Shown: piece after piece, positions 1 through 8,588 of the stretch
Layout of the letters: each line of letters begins with the position of its first letter
Position numbering within the stretch: the stretch's first letter is position 1
NCBI RefSeq assembly: GCF_000812565.1
Contig: NZ_JTAM01000043.1
Coordinates: 22,603 to 86,602 of the forward strand
Source: Flammeovirga sp. OC4
GTDB taxonomy: Bacteria > Bacteroidota > Bacteroidia > Cytophagales > Flammeovirgaceae
Reading direction: 5' to 3'
DNA length: 64,000 bases
Notes under the pieces: model-generated
Database searches by the model: none
The model's input: the letters and a program-made list of their open reading frames with translations, nothing else
What the model was told of the DNA's origin: nothing
Made by a program: the position numbers and the translations under genes

Positions 1-1
1 A

Positions 2-1225
2 GGTTCAGCAAACCAATGGGTAAATGTGAAAGCAAATACTACTTATATTTTATCTGGATACATCAAAATTGACAATACTTCAAAGCGTATTGTACTTGGT
101 GTGAACGACCAAGATAACAATGCCATGACTTCTAAAGATATTTACTCAGGAGTTTATACTTACCATGAAGTAGAATTTGAATCTGGAAATAACACTGCGG
201 TAAAAGTATACACATGGTTACCAGCAAGCGATGGGGCTACTGCAACTATTGACAACATTAAGTTGGTAGAAAAAGCATTCGTTGTCATTCCAGTAAGTGG
301 CGTAAACTTGGCTCCACAATCAGAAACATTTTATGTTGGAGAACAAATTACACTTGTTGAAGATGTTCTTCCTAATGAAGCCACTAACAAAACAGTGACA
401 TGGCAAAGTAGCAATAGTGCTATTGCAACAGTTTACAATGGTGTAGTCACTGCCCAAGGTGTTGGTACTGTCACCATAACAGTGACCACAGCTGATGGTA
501 ATTTCACTGCTTCTACAGAAGTAACAGTGAGTGCATCAAGTATTCCTGAGTTTAAAAATGGTGGTTTTGAAGACGGTCTTAATTTCTGGAATACATGGCA
601 AAGGATGACTACTACTACAGAAGAAGCCTATGAAGGTAGTGCATTGCGTTTGGATGGTGTAGCCTCATGTACACAAACAGTAGTGGTGAAACCAAATACA
701 AATTATACTTTATCGGGATATGTAAAAGTAGATAATCCTACTAGTGCAAGGGTAGTTTTCGGTGTAAATGATGAGAATAAAGTAAATATGAAACATCAAG
801 ATATTACTGGTCAAAACTATACATATTATGAGGTTAATTTTACAACGAGTGCTAACCAAACTTCAATCATTGTTTACTTCTGGCGACCGTCAGGAGGTAC
901 AGGATACGCTTATCTTGATAATGCGATGCTAATTGAAAATGCTAATTCTTCTGCTAGAAAACAAAACAGTACAGCATCAGATTTACTTGCGGAAAAAGTA
1001 ATAGTTTATCCTAACCCCGCATCAGACTTTATTACTATTAAAGTAGAAAAAAATACGGGTGTTAACACCTTAGAAGTCTATGATGTCATTGGGCAAAGAA
1101 GAATCCAAAAGACTTTTGAGACATCACTACGCCTTGGAATAACGGACCTTTCTAAGGGTACTTATTTCGCTATGATCACATGTGGTGATGGACAAAGATT
1201 AACAAAACAATTCATTGTAAAATAG
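2..1225 (+). CDS. C-terminal part of a secreted modular protein (CBM-like, Ig-like, CBM-like, T9SS sorting domain)
   Basis: The reading frame is open to the left edge, so this is the 3' part of a longer gene; the GTG at 26 is not a convincing start. In order it holds the end of a jelly-roll carbohydrate-binding-like module (NTTYILSGYIKID), a bacterial Ig-like (Big_2) domain at about residues 100-175 of the visible part, a second similar module (NTNYTLSGYVKVDN) and a type A T9SS C-terminal sorting domain (VIVYPNPASDFITIKV). The protein is therefore probably exported through the type IX system and attached to the cell surface or released. The missing N-terminal part probably holds a catalytic domain, possibly a glycosidase or lyase, but nothing in the window shows it. 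A related binding module sits at the end of the GH16 gene at 51034. Confidence is high for the architecture, none for the activity. Confidence 0.85.
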   Translation, partial: GSANQWVNVKANTTYILSGYIKIDNTSKRIVLGVNDQDNNAMTSKDIYSGVYTYHEVEFESGNNTAVKVYTWLPASDGATATIDNIKLVEKAFVVIPVSGVNLAPQSETFYVGEQITLVEDVLPNEATNKTVTWQSSNSAIATVYNGVVTAQGVGTVTITVTTADGNFTASTEVTVSASSIPEFKNGGFEDGLNFWNTWQRMTTTTEEAYEGSALRLDGVASCTQTVVVKPNTNYTLSGYVKVDNPTSARVVFGVNDENKVNMKHQDITGQNYTYYEVNFTTSANQTSIIVYFWRPSGGTGYAYLDNAMLIENANSSARKQNSTASDLLAEKVIVYPNPASDFITIKVEKNTGVNTLEVYDVIGQRRIQKTFETSLRLGITDLSKGTYFAMITCGDGQRLTKQFIVK

Positions 1226-1259
1226 ATGTATTCTACATAGAATCTCTAGCTACTTTCAG

Positions 1260-1294
1260 GCCCTACTCTTCCTTCAAGAGTGGGGTCATTTTTT
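1260..1294 (+). terminator. Rho-independent terminator of the partial secreted-protein gene
   Basis: A ten-pair stem (CCCTACTCTT with AAGAGTGGGG, one G-T pair) closes a short loop and is followed by a T-rich tract. It lies about 35 bases after the stop codon of the plus-strand gene ending at 1225. Confidence 0.8.
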
Positions 1295-1325
1295 ATAATA
1301 AAAGAACGTATTGAATTCTCATTTT

Positions 1326-1674
1326 GTAAACTAAATTATCGTTATTTACATTGTTTAGAAATCAGGAGATTTCTGCTGATCTGTAGGACACGAATGCCGC
1401 TAACGCTTAACATTCGCGCCATTGAGCTTCCTACCATTTTAGTTTGGCTCCCCCTGGCATTGAAGGGAAAAGCGTTAAGAATTTCATGAATTGAGCCGTT
1501 TAAAATCATTTAGGCGAGAGGAATGAAATTTAGCTTTTGACTTCTAAGCCTAGATTTTTTGCTTCGTTTTTCATCAATGGAAAAATGAAGAAGAAAGAAG
1601 CTTGAAAGTTGATCCTATAAATGTTTGCAAAAAGGCTGATTGAAATTTGATGATAATTTAGTTTACAATGTATT
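1326..1674 (+). repeat. MITE-like element, copy 1 (full length)
   Basis: About 349 bp bounded by a perfect 12-bp terminal inverted repeat (GTAAACTAAATT and AATTTAGTTTAC). It contains the blocks GAAATCAGGAGATTTC, a CGAATG/CATTCG hairpin at 1391-1416, TTAAGAATTTCATGAATTGA and GCTTCGTTTTTCATC. These blocks recur in other gene-free stretches of the window at about 3683, 4920, 8652, 20477, 41070, 53272 and 63954. No convincing gene is inside. It fills most of the gap between 1226 and 1930. Confidence 0.8.
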
Positions 1675-1893
1675 ACTTACTGATACTATTTTATTTCCTA
1701 TTAAAAGTTACATTTGTTAACAAACGGAAGATTCATTTCAAAAAAACACCTATTTCAAAATATAATTTCAAACAAACACTTTCTATAGTTTATTCTAATG
1801 TCTTAGTGATTGGAATTAAAATATTAAATCTAATCGACGAAGCTACCAATTCTGTTTATGTGATAATTGTTACAATTATGCATTTAGGGTTTA

Positions 1894-1910
1894 GATACTT
1901 TTGTAGTATC
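1894..1910. promoter_or_regulatory. Possible operator or promoter element of the CoADR-Rhd gene
   Basis: A perfect inverted repeat GATACT-tttgt-AGTATC lies 21 bases before the start codon at 1931. It overlaps TACTTTTG, which fits the Bacteroidota -7 element TAnnTTTG. No good -33 partner is at the expected distance. Overlap of a palindrome and a -7 element suggests repressor control, but this is inference. Confidence 0.35.
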
Positions 1911-1930
1911 AAAAGAAAAAAACAACGAAA

Positions 1931-3592
1931 ATGGAAAATAAGAAACGTATTATCATTATTGGTGGATTATCAGCAGGACCATCTGCAGCAGCAAAAGCAA
2001 GAAGAACAGATGAAAATGCAGAAATTATACTTTTTGAAAAAACAGCCAACATTAGTTATGCTACATGTGGTATCCCTTATGCATTTTCGGGGAGAATTAA
2101 AGATAGAGATAAGCTTTTAGTAGTCAAACCTGATTTGCTACGCAAAAGATTCAATATAGACGTACATTTAGAGGAACCTGTTACAAGCATTGACCCTGAC
2201 AAACACATGGTCTACACTCCAAAAGGGGAATATCAATATGACAAATTGGTGTATGCAACAGGTGGTACAGCAATCGTTCCTCCAATCGAGGGAATTGAAA
2301 ATAATCCTAATTGGGCTAATGCAAAAACGATCGAGGATTTTGATAGAATTGTAAAGTCAAATGCACTAGACGATGCTGAAAACATTACAATTGTTGGAGC
2401 TGGATTAATCGGTTTAGAAACTGCTGAAAATTTAGTTCAAATCGGAAAAAAAGTGACCGTCATTGAATTAGGACAACATATTCTGGGACCTTGGGATAAT
2501 AAATTTGCTCAAATGGGTGAAAAGGTGTTAGAAGAAAATGGTATTCGATTAGAGTTAGGAAAAAAGGTGGATAAAATGGATGAGCAGTCCGTTACCTTAA
2601 ATGATGGTACAGTACTTCCATCTGACTTTATGATCATGTCTATCGGTGTGAAACCAATCACTGAAATGTTGACTTCTAAAGGTGCAAAAGCATTACCGAA
2701 TGGCGCTTTGATCGTCAACAACAAAATGGAAACCTCATTGCCTGATATTTATGCAGCGGGTGACTGTGCATCTATTCCAAACGTAGTGACCAATTCTGAT
2801 GGTTGGTTCCCAATGGGTACACATTCCAACAAAGGAGGAAGAGTTGCAGGTGCCAATGCGGTGGGTGCAAATGAAGCTTTCCCTGGTGGATATGGTACTG
2901 CAATTATGGAAATGTTCTCGCATACTATCGCAAGAACGGGCGCTGGTCCAAAGATCTTAGAACGTGAAGGTATTGCCTATGAGTCTACATTTATCATTGC
3001 AAATTCTCACCCTGGATTTTACCCTGGCGGTAAAGACATGTTTATTGAGATTTACTACACGCCAGATACGCATACACTATTAGGTGCGGAGCTGTTTGGT
3101 GAAAAAGGTGTGGACAAAAGAACGGATGTATTGGCAACAGCTATCTATGCAAAATTAACCATTGAGGACCTACCAAACCTTGATTTAGCATACGCACCAC
3201 CGTTCTCCCCTGCAAAGGATCCAGTGATTGTTGCAGGTTTTGTGGCTCAAAATGCTCAAAAAGGTTTATTCAAAGAGGTGAATGCTAAAGTGGCACAAGA
3301 GGCTTTTGACAGCAATGAAGAAATTACAATTCTTGATGTACGAAATCCTCAGGAATTAGAAAACGCAGGAATTATTCATGAAAATGCACTCAACATTCCA
3401 TTGGATTCATTAAGAGAGCGTTTGGACGAAGTACCTCAAGATAAGCCCATTTATATCACTTGTGCAAAAGGTCTAAGAGGATACTTGGCGTCATTGATTC
3501 TAGCACACAACGGTTTTACAAACCTTCATAATATTGCAGGTGGATTCACTGCATTCAAAATGATTAATATATTATCGCCAGCTATGGCATAA
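1931..3592 (+). CDS. CoA-disulfide reductase-like flavoprotein with C-terminal rhodanese domain
   Basis: This 553-residue protein is an FAD- and NAD(P)H-dependent pyridine nucleotide-disulfide oxidoreductase fused to a rhodanese domain, the CoADR-Rhd arrangement. Residues 5-20 carry the FAD-binding GGLSAG motif. Cys46 in SYATCGIPY is the redox cysteine of the CoA-disulfide reductase/NADH oxidase family. A second dinucleotide fold follows near 155 (VGAGLIGLETAE), then AAGDCA near 277, a dimerisation domain, and a rhodanese domain from about 455 with active Cys511 in CAKGLRGY. Known members reduce CoA-disulfide, CoA-persulfide or polysulfide and pass sulfane sulfur. The two YeeE/YedE membrane genes downstream support a sulfane-sulfur role. 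The ATG lies just after a run of A and the product is full length. An overlapping longer frame from 1668 is not real. Cytoplasmic; exact substrate uncertain. Confidence 0.88.
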   Translation: MENKKRIIIIGGLSAGPSAAAKARRTDENAEIILFEKTANISYATCGIPYAFSGRIKDRDKLLVVKPDLLRKRFNIDVHLEEPVTSIDPDKHMVYTPKGEYQYDKLVYATGGTAIVPPIEGIENNPNWANAKTIEDFDRIVKSNALDDAENITIVGAGLIGLETAENLVQIGKKVTVIELGQHILGPWDNKFAQMGEKVLEENGIRLELGKKVDKMDEQSVTLNDGTVLPSDFMIMSIGVKPITEMLTSKGAKALPNGALIVNNKMETSLPDIYAAGDCASIPNVVTNSDGWFPMGTHSNKGGRVAGANAVGANEAFPGGYGTAIMEMFSHTIARTGAGPKILEREGIAYESTFIIANSHPGFYPGGKDMFIEIYYTPDTHTLLGAELFGEKGVDKRTDVLATAIYAKLTIEDLPNLDLAYAPPFSPAKDPVIVAGFVAQNAQKGLFKEVNAKVAQEAFDSNEEITILDVRNPQELENAGIIHENALNIPLDSLRERLDEVPQDKPIYITCAKGLRGYLASLILAHNGFTNLHNIAGGFTAFKMINILSPAMA

Positions 3593-3614
3593 CAATAAAG
3601 AAAGAAGATAGGGT

Positions 3615-3654
3615 GAAAAGGGAAAAGTAAATAAGCTTAATTACGTCCCTTTTC
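3615..3654 (+). terminator. Weak possible terminator after CoADR-Rhd
   Basis: A perfect nine-pair inverted repeat (GAAAAGGGA and TCCCTTTTC) with a loop of about 22 bases lies just after the stop. No clear T tract follows, so it may instead be an attenuator or transcript-end structure. Confidence 0.35.
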
Positions 3655-3682
3655 GGTCCTACTTCCTTCAAAAAGGCTATTT

Positions 3683-3856
3683 AATACATTGTAAACTACA
3701 ATTTTCGGCTATTTGTGACTTTTAGAAATCGGGAGATTTATGATGATCTGTAGGACACGAATGACGCTATCGCTTAACATTCGTGCCAGTGAGCTTTCTA
3801 CCATTTTAGTTTGGTAGTACTCCCCCGGCCTTGAAGGATTTAGTTTACAATGCATT
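3683..3856 (+). repeat. MITE-like element, copy 2 (internally deleted, about 174 bp)
   Basis: It has long terminal inverted repeats (AATACATTGTAAACTA on the left and TAGTTTACAATGCATT on the right) and the 26-nt hairpin at 3758-3783. The central part present in copy 1 is missing. It lies between the CoADR-Rhd gene and the YeeE gene. Confidence 0.8.
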
Positions 3857-3917
3857 TAATTTAGGGGAAAAACACCCCAACATTTACACACTTTACTTAC
3901 TATAACAAAATTCTTTC

Positions 3918-4481
3918 ATGGAGACTTTACTCGCTCCTTGGCCCTGGTATATTGGCGGGCCAATGATTGGAGCTACTATGGGGCTACTTTTATTATTAGG
4001 AAAAAGTTTGGGGTTATCCTCTAACTTTAGAACGATTTGTACAGCTTGTGGAATTGGCAAGAATACGGAGTTTTTCAATTTCCAATGGAAAAAAGAGTCC
4101 TGGAATTTAATTTTTGCCTTAGGGTGTATTATTGGAGGTTTTATTTCCAATAATTATTTAGGAGGCGATGTACTGGCAGGTGTTTCTGAACAAACTGTCG
4201 ATCATTTAAAACAATTGGGGATTACGAGTGATCCACACCATGTATTACCTCCTGAGCTTTTCAGTAAAGAGGCTATTTTTAGTTTGAAAGGTATACTGAT
4301 GCTTTCCTTTGGAGGATTCCTCATTGGATTTGGTGCAAGATACGCTGGTGGTTGTACCTCTGGGCACGCCATTAGTGGTTTATCCAATTTACAATTACCA
4401 TCATTAATTGCAGTGATCGGCTACTTTATCGGTGGTTTAATTATGACCTTCTTAATTCTTCCATTTATCATACAGCTATAA
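3918..4481 (+). CDS. YeeE/YedE family membrane protein, first half of a split transporter
   Basis: An integral membrane protein of 187 residues with several hydrophobic helices. It has the family's cysteine motifs: Cys41 and Cys44 (CTACGIG) and Cys146 (GGCTSGHAISG). In the YeeE/YedE family, which includes the thiosulfate importer TsuA, conserved membrane cysteines relay thiosulfate-type sulfur compounds across the inner membrane. This protein is about half the size of TsuA. The next gene begins two bases after the stop and carries another cysteine motif, so the pair probably forms one transporter. The neighbouring rhodanese fusion would use the imported sulfane sulfur. Family is clear; thiosulfate as substrate is inferred. 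Confidence 0.85.
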   Translation: METLLAPWPWYIGGPMIGATMGLLLLLGKSLGLSSNFRTICTACGIGKNTEFFNFQWKKESWNLIFALGCIIGGFISNNYLGGDVLAGVSEQTVDHLKQLGITSDPHHVLPPELFSKEAIFSLKGILMLSFGGFLIGFGARYAGGCTSGHAISGLSNLQLPSLIAVIGYFIGGLIMTFLILPFIIQL

Positions 4482-4483
4482 AA

Positions 4484-4906
4484 ATGAAAGCAGGAAAAGC
4501 ATTAGTATATCTATTCTTAGGAATATTATTTGGGATAATACTCTCAAAATCAGAAGCAATTTCATGGTTCAGAATTCAGGAAATGTTCCGTTTTGAATCC
4601 TTCCATATGTATGGCTTGATTGGTTCAGCCGTAGCAACGGGCGTTCTGTGCATCCAAATTATCAAACGTTTCAAAGTAAAAGACATCGAGGGGAATGCAA
4701 TAGTAATTGCCGATAAACAAAAAGGCATTTGGAGATACCTGCTTGGAGGAACATCATTTGGAATGGGATGGGCATTAGTAGGTGGTTGTACTGCTCCAAT
4801 GTTTATACTTATTGGATATGGGGAATATAGCATGGCAATCATTTTATGCTTTGCACTGTTTGGCACCTTTATTTACGGCAAGTACAAACACTTATTACCC
4901 CACTAA
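4484..4906 (+). CDS. YeeE/YedE family membrane protein, second half of a split transporter
   Basis: A 140-residue inner-membrane protein with about four hydrophobic segments and the conserved Cys102 in GMGWALVGGCTAP. This is the counterpart of the GGCTSGH motif of its upstream partner. The start codon lies two bases after the preceding stop, so the genes are surely co-transcribed and probably translationally coupled. Together they correspond to the two halves of single-chain YeeE/TsuA proteins. Import of thiosulfate or a related sulfur compound is the likely job, by family knowledge and by the adjacent rhodanese fusion. A dedicated binding protein is not visible nearby. Confidence 0.83.
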   Translation: MKAGKALVYLFLGILFGIILSKSEAISWFRIQEMFRFESFHMYGLIGSAVATGVLCIQIIKRFKVKDIEGNAIVIADKQKGIWRYLLGGTSFGMGWALVGGCTAPMFILIGYGEYSMAIILCFALFGTFIYGKYKHLLPH

Positions 4907-4919
4907 ACAATCGAAGGCT

Positions 4920-5276
4920 GTAAACTAGGTTATAGAGATTTCTGATGATCAATGGGACACGAATGTTGCCTACGCTTAAACGAAGCAAAAAATTCAAGGC
5001 TTTGAACGCAAAAGCTAAATTCCATTTCTCTCGCCTAAATGATTTTAAACTCGCTGCGCTCAAACAACAAAATCATTTTTAACGGCTCAATTCATGAAAT
5101 TCTTAACGCTTTTCCCTTCAAGGCCGAGGAAAGTACTGCCAAACGAATTGGGTAGAATGCCACTGGCGCGAATGTTAAGCGTTAGCGGCATTCGTGTCCT
5201 ACAGATCAACAGAAATCTCCTGATTTCTAAAAATCATAAATATTCGAAAACTTAGTTTACAACGTATTTAGTTTAC
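4920..5276 (-). repeat. MITE-like element, copy 3 (composite, one end inverted)
   Basis: It begins with the left terminal repeat GTAAACTA and a short stretch in plus orientation (GATTTCTGATGATCA, then ACACGAATG). It then switches to the reverse complement of the rest of the element (GCTAAATTCCATT, AAATCATTTTTAACGG, the hairpin at 5169-5194, CTCCTGATTTC). It ends in two tandem TTTAGTTTAC-like ends (5251-5276). It looks like one element inserted in or recombined with another. Confidence 0.7.
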
Positions 5277-5322
5277 ACCGTAATTGATGTAGCAGTATCA
5301 TAGTTCTTAATTTATTAGAAAG

Positions 5323-5350
5323 AGGTTGGATCATAGATCTGACCTTTTTT
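5323..5350 (+). terminator. Strong Rho-independent terminator without an obvious gene before it
   Basis: A ten-pair stem (AGGTTGGATC with GATCTGACCT, including two G-T pairs) closes a three-base loop ATA and is followed by six T. The nearest upstream gene ends at 4906, beyond a MITE copy. It may end read-through from the YeeE operon or a short RNA made in this gap. Confidence 0.65.
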
Positions 5351-6021
5351 GTTTTAAAGAATTACTACACTTCAACTTTAGCTGCAAACACAACCCAATG
5401 TTTAAAGCTCATTTTATTGTTGAAAAGAAGGCCAATTTTCCAAGATTTCTAATTCGTTGATGTTTAGTTAACATTACATAGATAAAAATATTATTTAATA
5501 GTTAGCTGCTTTTCAAAGTTCAAAATATTCCTACCCAAAATGCTTGATTTTTAGAAATCGATGACAGTCAGACAAATATGTAAAAATACACCATTATTAC
5601 AATGAGTTTTAATGCAGACATTTATCTCATCACCCCAAACAATACTCTTTTGACACAAAAGAAAAATAGTAGATTATTTTACATTAGATTTAATTTTCAA
5701 AATAAAAACTCACTATACATCAAAATCACTTTATTAGTGAAAATAGGATTATTTAGGGATGGACATATTTCTACACGGAATGCATTACGATTTATTAAAA
5801 AGTGTAATTCTAATACCTATTATTTTAATTTATGAATGTAAATTTTATTCAATTTTACCTTAAGAAACAGCGTTTTCCATTATGTTTCACAACTCGACGC
5901 TAAAATATAATAAAGAACTTCAATGAAATTAAATAGAAACATTTAGTTAACATAAGATGCGTTGTTTTGCACTTGTATTACGATCTAAACCTAATTAAAT
6001 TTTATCTAATCAAAATTAAAA
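5351..6021. other. Gene-free region before the TonB receptor, with a repeated GTTAAC motif
   Basis: No convincing gene is seen in this stretch. A 77-codon open frame at 5602-5835 has no ribosome-binding context and protein-unlike composition. The 12-mer TTTAGTTAACAT, centred on the palindrome GTTAAC, occurs twice, at 5463-5474 and 5942-5953. The second copy is 69 bases before the receptor start, so these may be regulator sites. No confident promoter could be assigned. Confidence 0.4.
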
Positions 6022-8565
6022 ATGTTGACTAAAAAACTACCTTTCTTAGTAGCATTCGTTATGCTATTAACAAGTGCATCATTTGCACAAACAATCATTA
6101 AAGGTAATTTAATTGACGCCTCTAGTGGAGAGCCTGTAATTGGTGCTAACGTATCTATTGTTGGTACAACTACTGGAGCTATTTCGGACTTTGATGGAGA
6201 ATTCTCATTCAAGTCTAACAAGGAAGGAGAGCAAAAAGTTGCTATCTCTTTCGTAGGAATGAGCGCTATCGAGAAAAGTGTAACTTTGAACGGTGGAACT
6301 CTTGAGCTAGGAACTATTAAAATGGAATCTGACGCCATTGGTCTTGAAGAAGTTGAAGTAATGGCTTCAATTGCAGTAGATCGTAAAACTCCTGTTGCTG
6401 TTGCTACTGTTTCTGCTGAGCAAATTGACATGAAATTGGGTAATGCTGAATTCCCTCAAGTATTAAAATCATCTCCAGGTGTTTATGTATCTGACGCTGG
6501 TGGTGGATACGGTGACTCTCGTATTTCACTTCGTGGTTTCGATTCTGAAAACGTTGCTGTCATGATCAACGGTATCCCTGTTAACGACATGGAGAACGGT
6601 AAAGTATACTGGTCTAACTGGGCTGGTTTAGGTGATGTAACAAAAACAATGCAGGTACAGAGAGGTTTAGGTGCTTCAAAATTAGCTGTTCCTTCAGTGG
6701 GTGGTACAATCAACATCCTTACAAAAACTACTGATGCTCAAAAAGGCGGTAACGTATTTATGGGTATGGGTAATGACGGTTACTTAAAAACAGGTGTTAC
6801 TTTATCAACTGGTCTTATGGACAACGGTTGGGCTGTAACTACTGCTTTATCTAAAACAACTGGTAACGGTTATGTAGATGGAACTTCATTTGAAGGTTAT
6901 TCTTACTTCTTGAACGTTTCAAAGAAAATCAACGACAAGCATACATTAGCTTTCACAACATTTGGTGCTCCTCAAACGCACGGTCAAAGAAGATCGTATG
7001 TGACTGAAGAAGAGTATGACCGTTACGGAAAGCGTTACAATAAAGACTGGGGTTATAGAAATGGTCAAGAGTTCAATACAAACGAGAACTTCTACCACAA
7101 ACCTCAAATGTCATTGAACCACTACTGGACAATCAATGAAAAAACTGATATAACAACTTCGGCTTACGTATCTGTTGGTCGTGGTGGCGGTACTGGTATT
7201 GTATCAGAAGACAGACACTTCGAAAGTGCTTACAGAGACAACTCTACTGGTGGTATCATCGACTGGGATGCTTATGTAGCAAACAACAGAAACGAAGACG
7301 GTTCTTCAAAAGGTGCTTACAGAGCTGGTTATAACAACCACTTATGGACTGGTGCTTTATCTACTTTAACTCACCAATTGAACGATAACTGGACAATCAC
7401 TGGTGGTTTAGACCTTCGTTACTACTTAGGTGAGCACTACCAACAAGTAGAAGATCTTTTAGGTGGTGACTACTATGTAGACAACCAAATGGCATCTCAG
7501 CCAGGTCGTCATACACAAGTAGGTGACAAAGTAGGTTACCATAACGACGGTAGAGTACAATGGCAAGGTTTATTCGGTCAAGTTGAATACTCTAAAGATA
7601 AATTATCAGCATTCTTCTCAGGTGCGGTTTCTCACCAAGCTTACCAAAGAATTGACTACTTTAGCTATGAGTCAGGTACTGAAACTACAGACTGGCAAAG
7701 CTTCCTAGGTGGTTCTGTTAAAGCAGGTGCTAACTACAACATCGATGATCACCACAACGTATTCATCAACGGTGGTTATATCTCAAGACAGCCATTCTTT
7801 AACGCTGTATTCTTGAACTACCAAAATGATGTAAACCCTGATGCTGTAAACGAAAAAATTCTTTCAGGTGAGATTGGATACGGTTACCGTAACAAAGGTT
7901 TCAAAGCTAACGTGAACGGTTACTACACACTATGGCAAGATAAGTCTTTCGTGAAAACAGTTTGGGAAGATGATGTTCCTTACACAGCTAACTTGTTAGG
8001 TGTAAACGCATTGCACAAAGGTATTGAAATCGACATGTCGTACCGTGTGAACCACAAATTAACACTTACAGCAATGGCTTCATTGGGTGACTGGAGATGG
8101 ATGAACGACTTAGAGGATGTTCAAATCTTCGATGACCAACAAAATGCGATCGATACTGTAAACGTTTACATCGCTGGTGCAGAAGTAGGTAACTCTGCTC
8201 AAACAACTGCAGCTTTAGGCGTGGAATATGAAGTATTCCCTAAGTTAAAATTAACAGCTGATTGGAACTACTTTGGTAACTTATTCGCTGACTATGATCC
8301 TACAAGAAGAGATTCTGAGGAGTTCAGTGGTCAAAGTGCTTACGAAATGCCTTCTTATAGCTTAGTGGACCTTGGTTTCAACTACGGTTTCAAAATGGGT
8401 GGATTTGATGGTGTATTCAACTTCAGAGTGAATAACGTCTTCGATACTGACTACGCTGTTCAAGGTCTCCAAGGCGGCGTTGACGAACTTGGAAACATGA
8501 CAATGAGTGGTTACTACATGGGTCTCGGAAGAACTTACTCAGTAGGTTTAAAAATGAGCTTCTAA
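6022..8565 (+). CDS. TonB-dependent outer-membrane receptor with carboxypeptidase-like N-terminal domain
   Basis: An 847-residue outer-membrane protein. A signal peptide (about 1-22, ending SASFAQ) is followed by a CarboxypepD_reg-like Ig domain (25-100; GEPVIGANVSI), a plug domain (about 120-235, with VMINGIPVND and PSVGGTINILTK) and a beta-barrel ending in aromatic SVGLKMSF. It is shorter than SusC proteins, and no SusD gene follows, so it is a stand-alone receptor. The substrate is unknown: an iron complex, vitamin, metal or small glycan are all possible. Codon choice is very different from its neighbours (AAC, TAC, GGT and GTT strongly preferred), which is typical of a highly expressed gene. 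A strong terminator follows the stop. Confidence is high for the family. Confidence 0.93.
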   Translation: MLTKKLPFLVAFVMLLTSASFAQTIIKGNLIDASSGEPVIGANVSIVGTTTGAISDFDGEFSFKSNKEGEQKVAISFVGMSAIEKSVTLNGGTLELGTIKMESDAIGLEEVEVMASIAVDRKTPVAVATVSAEQIDMKLGNAEFPQVLKSSPGVYVSDAGGGYGDSRISLRGFDSENVAVMINGIPVNDMENGKVYWSNWAGLGDVTKTMQVQRGLGASKLAVPSVGGTINILTKTTDAQKGGNVFMGMGNDGYLKTGVTLSTGLMDNGWAVTTALSKTTGNGYVDGTSFEGYSYFLNVSKKINDKHTLAFTTFGAPQTHGQRRSYVTEEEYDRYGKRYNKDWGYRNGQEFNTNENFYHKPQMSLNHYWTINEKTDITTSAYVSVGRGGGTGIVSEDRHFESAYRDNSTGGIIDWDAYVANNRNEDGSSKGAYRAGYNNHLWTGALSTLTHQLNDNWTITGGLDLRYYLGEHYQQVEDLLGGDYYVDNQMASQPGRHTQVGDKVGYHNDGRVQWQGLFGQVEYSKDKLSAFFSGAVSHQAYQRIDYFSYESGTETTDWQSFLGGSVKAGANYNIDDHHNVFINGGYISRQPFFNAVFLNYQNDVNPDAVNEKILSGEIGYGYRNKGFKANVNGYYTLWQDKSFVKTVWEDDVPYTANLLGVNALHKGIEIDMSYRVNHKLTLTAMASLGDWRWMNDLEDVQIFDDQQNAIDTVNVYIAGAEVGNSAQTTAALGVEYEVFPKLKLTADWNYFGNLFADYDPTRRDSEEFSGQSAYEMPSYSLVDLGFNYGFKMGGFDGVFNFRVNNVFDTDYAVQGLQGGVDELGNMTMSGYYMGLGRTYSVGLKMSF

Positions 8566-8588
8566 GGAATTAGAACCTATAAATAATT

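Noticed and set aside
1280..1489. 69-codon open frame
   Set aside because: It lies inside the terminator and MITE copy 1, and the same sequence blocks elsewhere are not open in this frame.
1668..2120. 150-codon open frame overlapping the CoADR gene
   Set aside because: Its second half is a shadow of the flavoprotein gene in another frame, and the first half is low-complexity and AT-driven.
4869..5063. 64-codon minus-strand frame
   Set aside because: It runs from MITE copy 3 into the YeeE gene and shows no protein-like pattern.
5602..5835. 77-codon frame in the gap before the TonB receptor
   Set aside because: No ribosome-binding context, no recognisable domain and AT-driven composition; a real small gene cannot be excluded but is not supported.
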